Source: Gnetum montanum
Lineage: Eukaryota > Streptophyta > Gnetopsida > Gnetales > Gnetaceae
Assembly (NCBI GenBank): GCA_015680685.1
Contig: MNCI01024958.1
Coordinates: 53,236-117,235, forward strand
Direction of reading: 5' to 3'
DNA length: 64,000 bases
Part shown: one piece after another, positions 1 through 9,047 of the stretch
Numbering within the stretch: the first letter of the stretch is position 1
Layout of the letters: each line of letters begins with the position of its first letter
Made by a program: the position numbers and the translations under genes
Notes under the pieces: generated by a model
Seen by the model: the letters and a program-made list of their open reading frames with translations, nothing else
What the model was told of the DNA's origin: nothing
Databases searched by the model: none

Positions 1-8
1 TATCGTTA

Positions 9-369
9 AATGAGTTGCACAAGGCACACAGTAACCAACGTCATGACTTAAGGATCCGGAGGTTTAAGTACCAACCAGGAGATAAGGTCCTTTATTAGAA
101 CCCCACGCATGTACCCCAACGTACAAAGTTTCAAACCTTGTGGGAAGGACCTTATATTATTCATACTACCTTTCCCTCTAGAGCCATGATGATATATAAG
201 CCTAACAGCCCGAATAAAAGGTTATTGGTTAATATACAACAAACAAAACCTTTTCGTGAAACCGCAACAGCCAATGTAAATTATGCCTCCACCAGCGGAC
301 AACCTCGCTCATTATTTCAGATCTCTCCCTTACAACTCAGTCGTGGGGGAGATGGCCACCTATGCTAAC
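9..369 (+). pseudogene. Integrase C-terminal tail, gypsy pol remnant
   Basis: The frame reads GDKVLY, a stop, then NPTHVPQRTKFQTLWEGPY. It matches the minus-strand copy at 50602-50993, which reads GDKVLYWNPAHVSQRTKFQT. The stop at about 97-99 is TAG where the relative has TGG (Trp), a single G-to-A change. This region is the end of integrase, where the chain contacts DNA or chromatin. The following residues (MIYKPNSPNKRLLVNIQQ) also align with the relative. The copy is broken and non-functional; its N-terminal part lies outside the window. Confidence 0.75.
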
Positions 370-387
370 CATATGGGGCCCTCAGTT

Positions 388-512
388 CTTTTACGTTTTT
401 TTTTCTTACACATTTTTGTTTTACAAATTTCTTTAAATTTTCTAATTCTTGTTTTACAACTTTCTTTAACTTTTCTAATTTTTGTTTTACAACATCGTTA
501 TACTTTTCCATT
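388..512 (+). repeat. T-rich tandem motif TTTTGTTTTACAA
   Basis: Three to four degenerate copies of a unit of about 40 bp, centred on TTTTTGTTTTACAA followed by CTTTCTTTAACTTTTCTAAT. It lies directly after the integrase frame. The same GTAAAAC-containing motif, on the opposite strand, occupies the same place in the element at 47735-57835 (50460-50600), so it belongs to the family and is not random low complexity. Confidence 0.7.
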
Positions 513-2331
513 TTTTGTGTAAGTGTGTGTGTGTATCCACCATGTAAGTTCGTCTCATAATAAGTGTTCAGAATGATGGTATGAACTATTTTCATATTGA
601 TTGCTAATGTTTGGTTTTTACCTTTAAGTCACAATGTTGATACTAAGGTATGTTTCTTTTGATATGGCAGGCAATGAGATCACTTCATCCATCCATCCAC
701 CAATTTCTATGGTTTCTCTTAGCTTGGAAATGTACAGTTCCCTTCTAATAAGAACTTTAACGAATTAGCGACTGGGTATTTCTCAAACTAAGGAAGGACT
801 CAAGGATTGCAAAGGGTGTGACTTCAAGGGAACTTGATGTTTTTTTTTGTTGGTCATTATCTTAGATGCTTGGATGTTTCCTTCTTGAGTTTTCTTACCG
901 TTCCGATGTTACCCAATTATCGGAAGCTGAGACAATAAAAATAAGAAGTCTTTGCATGGTGTGGTTCTCATGCATAAAAACACAAAACAGAAAAAAAAAA
1001 CAAAACAAAACAAAACAAAAAAAAAATAAACAAACTGAGAATTCAAAGCACACCCCTTAGACGAAATAAAATTTGGGCTACAAGCACTGGTTATGGAACC
1101 AAAAGTGTTCCCTCTAACTAAGGCCCTTCTCGCTTCCCATTCACTCCTTTGTTTCGTCGGAATGCTGGTGGCTCTTTGAAGATGCATCCTCGTTATCCAT
1201 GTGGATGGTTTAACCAAATGCATTGATGCGAAGTCACTGTAAGTTGTTGGTTTGAGGCCGGAGTTGGAATGAGATTTGCCAAGTCACATTAATCATAAAC
1301 CACACAAGGGGATGTACACCACCTTGTTCATGGGATTCCATTCCATTCTACTCTCTCCATCCTTCTCTCCATTATTCACCTCATTGCCGGTTGTATCATT
1401 AGTGTATATATTTTGGTTGATGCATTGTTTTCTTTTCAGTAAATTCTTACGGTTAAGACTTTAACTCTTGTTCCAAACGACATTCCCAGGGCCTACGGAC
1501 TCTTTGAATGTGGGTTTGTCAGGGCATTAAGGGCATGAGCCTGCTTTGGGGAGGACCCACTGACATTCTTATTTGGAGCATTAGTTAAATTTTTTTCCTT
1601 AACATTTTTGCAATTAATTATTATTTTGTTCATTCCCATCTTGACATCCATTTCACTGATGTTTTCAGTTATCCCTTTTACTCTATCTTTCTTAATCCTT
1701 TCCCTTCTTCATTCTAACGCTACCGAAGGTTCGCGATTAGTCATGAGGGTACGAGGCCAGCTTTTTCGATTTTCTCCTAGCCCCGAAATTTTTTTATTTT
1801 CTTCCTAACCCCTACACCTTCGGTAGTCATCATTCCGACATCTCCCAATCCATATTAGCCATACCACAACCTAGCCAATGAACCTACACTGAAGCAAGGT
1901 ATTAATTACTTAATGATTCAATTACCCTTGCTAATATATGATTGTGTTGTGTGTGCAGATGGCGATCATGCAAACAACGGATTGGATCTAGAGCTGGAGC
2001 AAAACACTTGGAATGGAGCAGCGCTGAAGTAGCTATGCAAGGAGCAAGATCGATGGTGCGCTTCTAGATGGACAATGAAAAGCGTAATCTTGGCGTTGGC
2101 AGCAGCAACACTTCTTTCTATCTCTCTCTTTCTCTCAAGCTGCCAACAAAGGCTTGATGTCATTGTAATAAGGTGTTCACCCTTGTTGTCATGAACACTA
2201 GTTTTGTCAAGTTTTGTAATAATGATCCGTTCACATGTCATCCCATTAGTTCCATTCCCCTCAATAATTCCATACCTTCCCGATATTATTGTAAGGAACT
2301 CGAGACGAGTTTTCATTCAGTCACGGGGGTA
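513..2331 (+). other. 3' untranslated region of the left-edge gypsy element, ending in polypurine tract
   Basis: No protein-coding potential is evident; the open frames here are short and do not resemble retroelement proteins. It contains a (CAAAA)n/A-rich tract at about 988-1033. Around 1035-1100 is a stretch matching the reverse complement of 49773-49833 (core AAGGGGTGTGCTTTGAATTC), the corresponding part of the related element. It ends in CACGGGGGTA at 2322-2331, a polypurine tract immediately before the LTR, as needed for plus-strand priming. Confidence 0.65.
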
Positions 2332-2356
2332 TGATAAGACACAATATGCACAAGCT

Positions 2357-2498
2357 GCGATATCGCATCCCATGCGATATCGCGTATGCGATATCGTGTC
2401 TTTCCCTGTGATATTGCTTACGCGATATCGCATCCCATGCGATATCGCGTATGCGATATCGTGTCTTTCCCTGTGATATTGCTTACGCGATATCGCGG
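2357..2498 (+). repeat. 65-bp tandem repeat built from GCGATATCGC palindromes
   Basis: Two perfect 65-bp copies (2357-2421 and 2422-2486) and the start of a third. Each copy contains several GATATC palindromes (GCGATATCGC, ATGCGATATCG). The array ends about 15 bp before the TATA box, so it sits where an LTR enhancer would. GATATC palindromes also occur at the matching place in the LTRs at 48480-48580, 57720-57815 and 61741-61800. Confidence 0.85.
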
Positions 2499-2512
2499 TC
2501 CACCGCTATATC

Positions 2513-2521
2513 TATAAATAA
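2513..2521 (+). promoter_or_regulatory. TATA box of LTR promoter
   Basis: TATAAATAA follows the GATATC repeat array inside the LTR. TATAAATA occurs at the matching place in the other LTRs of the family. Transcription would start about 30 bp downstream, near 2545. Confidence 0.6.
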
Positions 2522-3832
2522 GAGGTGGCACTCCCCTCATTTCATCAATAGAGTTAGAAGTAGCGAAGCTCTAGCAGATTGATCACCCCAGAGATAGAAT
2601 ATTTTCCATGTGCCCGCAGTAGGAGTCCCCCAAGTGAACGGCTCTTTATTCGAGCAGCTTTGTACCTGAACGCAAGTTGTGTACGGCAATAAAGACGAGC
2701 TTTGTGGATAAACCTTGTAGTACATGGATAGGTTTATTTAATGTTATTTATTGCTTTCCTAGTAACGCGGCATGAGTACGACTTGGTTACGAGCATTGAC
2801 GAATGTGTATGGCTAACCAAGGAATCGGCTACTCATCGCGATTAGATTCTCTCACCCTTATCTCCTAGAACGTGGGGTAAGTACGACTTGGCTACGAGCA
2901 CCTACGGGTGTGTACGGCTAGTCAAGGAATCGGCTGCTTATCACACTTAGGCTAGTTAGGTGCCTCAGTACAACCACTTCGAGCACGTGCGTTACGTGTG
3001 ATAAATCCAGTAACGATTAGCGTTTGGTAGCCACAGTTGCATAGTTTAGGGTGTGTACGGTAAGTGGGAACGGATGCTGACGCTAGTTAATTTAGACTTA
3101 GATCCTTAGTTAGAGTTAGTTAGTTTCTTCAACCCTTCACCCTTTAGCATAGGAGATAAACCTGGGAAGACAACGAACGATTAACCCCAAGTGTTCCATG
3201 GGGCGTTAGGCATTTAGTCTGCGGAGTTCGACCGGATCGTGCGTGCTACGCTCGTTTCGTATGGTTGAGTGTAGGGGTACCTCACCACTCATCACTAACA
3301 AAAACATATTTAACTTATGATTGTTTACAAATTAATTATCCAACTTACATGAAGTATAAATTATCATTTAACATCTAATAATATTGCTATTTGGACTCCT
3401 ACCTCTTTGCATTATGACAAGTAACCTTGTTCATGCTCTTAATAATGCATATCATTATAGAAAAACACATAAGCTGTACCTAATTAAGGTTTGCAAATAA
3501 CTTCTCATGATGTAATATGGTTCCTTATTCATCTTTTAAGTTCATAAGAACAATATCTAAAGTCATGGATGTTATTTCTAATTATTATAGTGCTTAGATA
3601 CTAATAGATATTAGTCCAAACCCTAATCAATTTTTAATCTACCTATCATAATCTTCTTTTACCCTACTGTATTATCATCACAATGGTTGGGTTTTAATGA
3701 TTATTTAAGATTTTGGACATCACCATTTCTTTGCATGTCCAATTAATTTTATATTGTAAATGTTTAATGGATGAAGTTATTTTATCATACATGATTTCAA
3801 CACACAAGCTATATTACATATCATCACCAATG

Positions 3833-3951
3833 CATTGTTAAGCTTATTTTGACATATTAGCTATTGTAAATTTAGGTGTTTAAAAGAAGGGAACATTGTT
3901 AAGCTTATTTTGATATTTTAGCTATTGTAATTTTAGGTGTTTAAAAGAAGG
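3833..3951. repeat. 61-bp tandem duplication
   Basis: Two near-identical copies begin CATTGTTAAGCTTATTTTGA at 3833 and 3894. The second differs by a few substitutions. No coding content. Confidence 0.85.
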
Positions 3952-4396
3952 TTAGAGGGGTTAAGATATTGTTGTTAAGTGGCTTGTTATTCCCACTTGT
4001 TTATGGAAAATCAGAAAAATCTTCTCTAGAGTGGTAACATAAATTTGGGTAGGTTTTCATTGCCCCTGTTGGATGCAAAATCAGAAAAATCTTATTCAGA
4101 GGTGTAAAATACTTGTGCAGTTGTATCTAGTGGAAGAGAAATGCGCACGGAAGCGCATGAGAATCCTCCTTGCATGGTTGAAATGGTTTGTCAAATATTG
4201 CCATAACAAGTTGGAAGTCTAATACTGATTTGGTTCGAATCCCATCTGGTAGTTTGAAGGCATGTTTTAAGCAGGTCCTCTCAAAAAGAAAGTTTGAGTA
4301 TAGGAATGAATTGCAGCGTAAGAACATGGATTTGCTTCTTTTAAAATATGGACGCATGAAACATCAGGTATCTCCATCTTCCCATTTATTACAATA

Positions 4397-4456
4397 GTGC
4401 AGGTTAAGCTCAGAATACAGATATCGGTGCAGGTTAAGCTCAGAATACAGATATCG
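4397..4456. repeat. Perfect 30-bp tandem duplication
   Basis: GTGCAGGTTAAGCTCAGAAT plus ACAGATATCG occurs twice in direct succession (4397-4426 and 4427-4456) with no mismatch. A recent slippage event, or possibly an assembly artefact. Confidence 0.9.
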
Positions 4457-4756
4457 ATGAGTGAAATGGGGATTTGAAAAGTTGCAGGTCATACACACAC
4501 CAGACTAAACAGGGAAAAGAAAAACGAAGATTGTGCGCAAAGAAAATAAAGATGGAACAGTGCCGCTGAATACAACGTTGTGGACGGTACTCAATTCCAT
4601 CAACTTTCAAAACAAAACGGACACTTGGGCTGCTGCTGATTATTGCTTTCTGCAAGGAACACCTAAAACGAAAGAGAGGACAAAAATGCATAAAACAGGT
4701 ACGCTGCAATGGATGGACGACAAGGAGGAACGTATGATTGATTGATTGATTTGCAT

Positions 4757-7700
4757 TTACGAAGAAGAAGAAGGATGACGGAGAGAGACGTGGATGGGTA
4801 AACCATGGAGCATGGGACCCGTCAAGCCCAGCCTTGGCACGGCAGCCGTGGCGGCATCGGCATGGCTGATGCTGAAACTGTAGCGAAGGATCATGGACGC
4901 AGCCACACGCTTCATGACGCAGAAGGCTAACTGCCGACCCTGGCACCGCCGTGGCCCTGCATTGAAGGCCAGAAACTTGTTCTCTGGAAAACTGCCGCAG
5001 CGTCCGTTGCTCAACAGCCATCTCTCTGGCCGGAAAATTTTGCAATCCTCACCCCAAACTGCCTTCCACCTTCCCAGAGCCTGAATTATTCATGCAGCAC
5101 AGACACCGACTTAAAGTGGAGCTTAATTCATATTTCATAAGTTTCCAGAATTCTTTTGTTTTTAGTATACAATGTTACAAACCTGGGAGGAGTAAAGGAC
5201 CATGGTCTTGGGTGGAACAAGCGTGCCGTCCGGAAACACGTCTTGGGCCGCAGCCTGCACAACGTTCAGCGGCACTGCTGGATAAAGGCGCAACGATTCC
5301 GACAGTGACGCCTGCAAATAATGCATCTGCTGCACTTCCTCTCTTTCAAATACAACCGCTGCTGCTTCGTTGCTTTTGTTTTTGCGGAGGGAGAGTATGG
5401 TTTCCAATTCTTGGAGGATGTTGTGGTGCACCTCAGGGTTGTGATGCAGCGCCAAGAAAAACCAGGTCAGCGTCACCGCCAGCGTGTCCTTGCCTGCCAG
5501 CAGTATGCTTATCCCCATCGTCGCCAGCGCCTCCTCGTCCCCTGCAGTTCAGTCCACCCACTTCCACACCTCAATACCCAACAACATAAATGGCTAAATC
5601 TGCTTCGTTTCTGTAAATGGTGATGGTTTGGAAGGCTTCAAAAACCTATGTTAAGGCATTGTAATCGTTCAGGAAATTACATCAAAAATGTGTAGGTTCT
5701 GGTTTCCAAAATTTTAAACCCTAGCTTTCAGTAAATTGACAATAAGTCTATAACAAAATGCTTGAGACCTGCTCTTCACGGTATAAATTTACAACAACAA
5801 CCAGAGGCTCTTGGCTCTGATTTTCTATGACGATAATTAGAATTATTATTCATAGACATAGGGTCCTGCCATTGGCCATTTTATGTATAATATATTCTAG
5901 TATTTCTTAATTTTGTAGGTAAAAATGATTACCAATGAAGTGGTAAGTTACCCTTAGCTGCTGAACGAAATTTTTCGACGATATCTACTTATCTTTATTG
6001 GTGCAGCATTCTGGTACACGATTCTCGGTTAACGGGGTCACCGCTTTTCGGGTTTAACAGGCTCGCGGAATTTATAATTTTGGACTTTTGGCAAATTAAA
6101 AGAATTCCATGAAAGATTTTTCCAAGAAAAAACAAATCATAAACGTAACCATGACACCAAACAATGCTCACACTAACCAACGCAACTGTTGCATTTTGAG
6201 CAGCAGTAAACGACGCTGCAACGTAAAACTTTCCAAGGAAATTTGTAATTACTAATTAGCAGAACCAGGCATAAACCAACAAATTAAAACGCAATTTTCT
6301 TAGTGAAGTCGATCGCAATTTTTCAAAACGAAACGAACGTGTATACTTACACGCGGTAGTGGCGTCGATAATGGACATAGCGGACAGCAGATCCATGGGA
6401 CACCCGCGACGCAGGTCGTCACTGCAAAACCGCAACTCCCGCTTCCTAGTCTCAATCACGCCACCAATCCACTCCCGCACCTTAACAGCCGCTTCAAAAA
6501 CTAAAACATTATTCCCTACCAAAAAAAAACAATAACAGACAAAAATGAAAAAGCCAACAACCCTCATACCATCAATCTCTGCAATTAAACCAACAGACCC
6601 TACAAACGAAGGAGCGAGGGTTAAATAGCCATGACTTCTTTGTTTGGCACTTGCGTTGTTTTAGCCATGGCGTTGTTTATGGCATTTTCTACAATACAAA
6701 TACTGAGGACGCGGCGATGAATGAATGCTTTAAAAAACTTTTAAAGCGATGTAGCCACCATGACACCGCAGGAAAAACACCACGAAGAATAGCGTAGTCT
6801 TTCCATCACAACCAAACTTGCTATATCTGTGATTAATGGCAGGTAGGCATTAAAAAAAGAATTGAAATGCTGTGTGGGCTTGTTAGATTCAACGAAGTCT
6901 TTTGTTGGCTATATGCCTTAGGCTTCCCTGAGACATCTCAATTTTCTCTTTTCATTAGTGAGTGAGGCATTGTTCACGATAGGGTTAACTTTTAGATTTT
7001 TAAAATGCCAAGGTCACATGAAGAGAATTTGCATCGCTGTTGCCATAGTTGTTACTGCAGAGGGTGCAATCTGATCGCTAACATTTCCATTTTGTTGGAT
7101 TGTAGATATTAAATTAAAATCAATCTACGTTTATCTTCAATTTTTTACCAAGTCAAAAGCTAGACCGTTTTGCTTTGGTCTCCCTGTTGCAAGTCAGAGT
7201 CTGCACCGTTGCAGAAACTAGCATGGCAGTGTACTATAGAAACAATTAATATTAGCCTTTATTTCCACAAAGAAACGTTTGCATTTATTTGTGAAAGTAC
7301 TTGAAGAAATATTCAATTTTTCATAAAACCTCGTACCTGTGCTTTGACAGGGTTCTCCATATTTGTTAAGTGCACGTGGTTCTATCATGGTTTGTATAGT
7401 AGCTGCTGAGAGTACTTGTCAAGGTTTTCGGAGGTTATAAAGGTAAGTAAGGCTTAAAAGAATCTTTATTTAGCTTGCAGAAGGTCCTGTTATTTAGAGC
7501 CTTGTTGTCGATTAGGCTTTTTGCGGTTGTTTAGAGCATGCAGACTTGATTTACAAGCAAGTTATCGGATAAATTGCAGAGACATAGCATACCGTTACAC
7601 AACAGCCCTAAATTTTGCCCTTTAATAAAGTCTTAAAGCTACAACCCTGTAAATTTGGTTTCTCATGTCAATTCAACCTATGTTTTGCTTAGGGAACTCA

Positions 7701-8829
7701 TAGAAACCCTCATCTCACAAGAGTAGTAGATACTATTTTGGTGTGCCATCCCTGCAGTAACCACGTTCTCGTGATGTTAAAAGTGGGTCACGTCTACTGT
7801 ATTATCAGAAATGGTGGTTCTACCAGCCACAGTTTTCTTATTTGAGGGAAAAAAAACGAAATTTCACATAAACTGCCGAAAAGCTCAAGCACATCCCTGT
7901 CTTCCAAAGTAACAATCCAACATTCAAAATCAGGTACTCAGCCAACCAACCATCATCTTGTACAGTACAACATCCAGCATTTATCATCAACCATGCATTA
8001 GTACGCAATATGCAATCATCAGATCGGTAACTGCAGATCCTATTGAGCGTAAGCGAATTATGACAACAAAAAGCAAGATGCGAAATCTGACCTTGGCAAG
8101 CCTGTGGTGGAGACGCCGCTCAGGGCCAAGGCGGAGACTGCGCATGGCGCGCCAGAGCGAGGCCGGCAGAGCAAGGCGGAGCGTGGAAAGATAAACGGCC
8201 TCATCAAACGTCCGCAGAAACTGCAGACGGCCACCGCCGGCGGAAAACGCAGCAGCAGGGTCTGCACCAAGTCCGGCACGAGCCATGGTAAGCAGAGTGA
8301 AAAACATCATCTGCTGCTGCAAATCCACAGTTTTTCCGTGCGCCGCGGCAGCGTCGAGCTCCACCAAGAGAACGTTTTGCAGGGTATCTGCGGTTGCAGC
8401 GTCGGCGGCAGCGCGGAATCCGTCGGAAGAAAGCGCCAAGGACGCGACGGCGTTCAGACGGCGGAAGTTCTCGCCGTCTTGGATCAGAATGGAATCGCCC
8501 AGAAGGTCGTGCAGAGCTTCCGCGAACAGCTCGCCTTTCACGTAGTTGCGGAAATTCGTGCGCAGAACGTGCTCCAGATTGGCCGCGTCCACGGTGACTA
8601 TGACGCCGAATCCGGGCGCCCGGAACTGGAAGGTTCCGCCGGAACGCTCCAGCAATTCGATTATCCATCCATGGAGTCTCCCGAAATTGTGGAGCAGGCC
8701 CGGCAACATGCCTAGCACAGGCCAGCAGCGCGGCCCCGCCAGTTTTTGCGACCGAAAACGTTTCAGCCGCATCACAGCCACAGCCACGGCCACTAGCAAC
8801 AGCGCTGCTACAACCGTGCACAGCTCCAT
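4757..8829 (-). CDS. Cytochrome P450, CYP86-clan fatty-acid hydroxylase type
   Basis: Four exons, all with GT..AG borders: 8829-8092, 6480-6351, 5541-5183 and 5080-4757. Phases fit exactly and give 516 residues, the normal plant P450 length. An N-terminal membrane helix (residues about 5-20) and basic stop-transfer precede the proline hinge AGPRCWPVLG (31-40), as in ER-anchored P450s. Then come the oxygen-binding I-helix AGKDT (305-309), K-helix ESLR (371-374), FRPERW (425-430) and heme loop FNAGPRRCQG with ligand Cys455. The FNAGPR form, LEHVLRTNF near the N-terminus and GLTGPMLHGLP near the end point to the CYP86/94/96/704 clan, whose members hydroxylate fatty acids or alkanes for cutin, suberin or wax. 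The exact subfamily and substrate are not established. No stop or frameshift is seen, so the gene is probably functional. The exon 2 start was chosen at 6480 because it alone keeps phase and family alignment. Confidence 0.9.
5542..6350 (-). other. P450 intron 2 (809 bp)
   Basis: The donor is GTAAGT at 6350-6345 and the acceptor is CTGCAG ending at 5542. It splits a Trp codon (T/GG). I see nothing else in it. The third intron (5182-5081) is only 102 bp. Confidence 0.85.
6481..8091 (-). other. P450 intron 1 (1,611 bp)
   Basis: The donor is AAG/GTCAGA at 8092/8091 and the acceptor is GTTAAG/GTGCGG at 6481/6480. Two alternative AG sites slightly upstream would put exon 2 out of phase. The sequence is AT-rich with no internal gene or recognisable transposon. 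Confidence 0.75.
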
Positions 8830-8949
8830 GAACGAAGCAAGGAACGATTGCAGTGGAGTGGACTAGATGAATTGCTGCTGGTTTTTGGGACAGAAATCGT
8901 TTGTTTGATCCTACATAACGCTCTCTCTGCAGCTGCAATTTGCTTGTGC

Positions 8950-9047
8950 TCTCTCTCTCTCTCTCTGGGTTTGAACTTTAAATGCTCAAAAAAGGATGAG
9001 ACTGCTCTCTGGGTTTGAACTTTGAATGCTCAAAAAAGATGAGACTG
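8950..9047. repeat. CT microsatellite and 44-bp tandem duplication upstream of the P450
   Basis: A (CT)n run at about 8949-8966 overlaps the first of two tandem copies starting CTCTCTGGGTTTGAACTTT (8961-9004 and 9005-9047). The copies differ by one substitution and one indel. They lie 130-220 bp upstream of the P450 start codon. On the gene's strand this is a GA-rich tract typical of plant 5' leaders and core promoters. Confidence 0.8.

Larger units (their letters stand above)
1..3294 (+). mobile_element. 3' half of an Athila-like Ty3/gypsy retrotransposon
   Basis: The left edge cuts this element. What remains, in order, is the integrase tail (to about 369), a 2-kb 3' untranslated region, a purine-rich tract and a 963-bp LTR ending in CA at 3294. 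The integrase tail, the T-rich repeat after it and the stretch around 1030-1100 are recognisably homologous, in opposite orientation, to the complete element at 47735-57835, so both belong to one family. The LTR ends in the reverse complement of TGATGAGTGG, shared by all LTRs of this family in the window. The 5' LTR, gag and most of pol lie outside, so no target-site duplication can be tested. Confidence 0.85.
2332..3294 (+). repeat. 3' LTR of the left-edge gypsy element (963 bp)
   Basis: Starts TGATAAGACA right after the G-rich purine tract and ends CACTCATCA. Inside it, in order, are palindromic repeats, a TATA box at 2513, and an AATAAAG polyadenylation-like signal near 2689-2696. The last 70 bases (GAGTGTAGGGGTACC and flanks) are the reverse complement of the ends of the LTRs at 14818, 19708, 47735, 56973 and 61388. 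It is complete in this window. Confidence 0.85.
3295..4756. other. Host intergenic DNA between the LTR and the P450 gene
   Basis: AT-rich DNA with no convincing gene. It holds two small tandem duplications (3833-3951 and 4397-4456). There is also a short open stretch at 4188-4397 (plus strand) that ends at a CAG/GTATCT donor-like site and could be an isolated exon remnant, but I recognise no domain in it. TTTATT at 4384-4389 would be AATAAA on the minus strand, about 370 bp past the P450 stop, a possible but weak polyadenylation signal. Confidence 0.5.

Noticed and set aside
909-1223. 104-codon minus-strand frame
   Set aside because: It covers the (CAAAA)n tract and the 3' untranslated region of the left-edge element. 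The homologous region of the related element is not open.
8104-8715. Long open frame on the plus strand opposite P450 exon 1 (and overlapping ones at 8285-8866)
   Set aside because: The exon is GC-rich, which lowers stop frequency on both strands. The minus-strand frame has clear P450 motifs and the plus-strand one resembles nothing.
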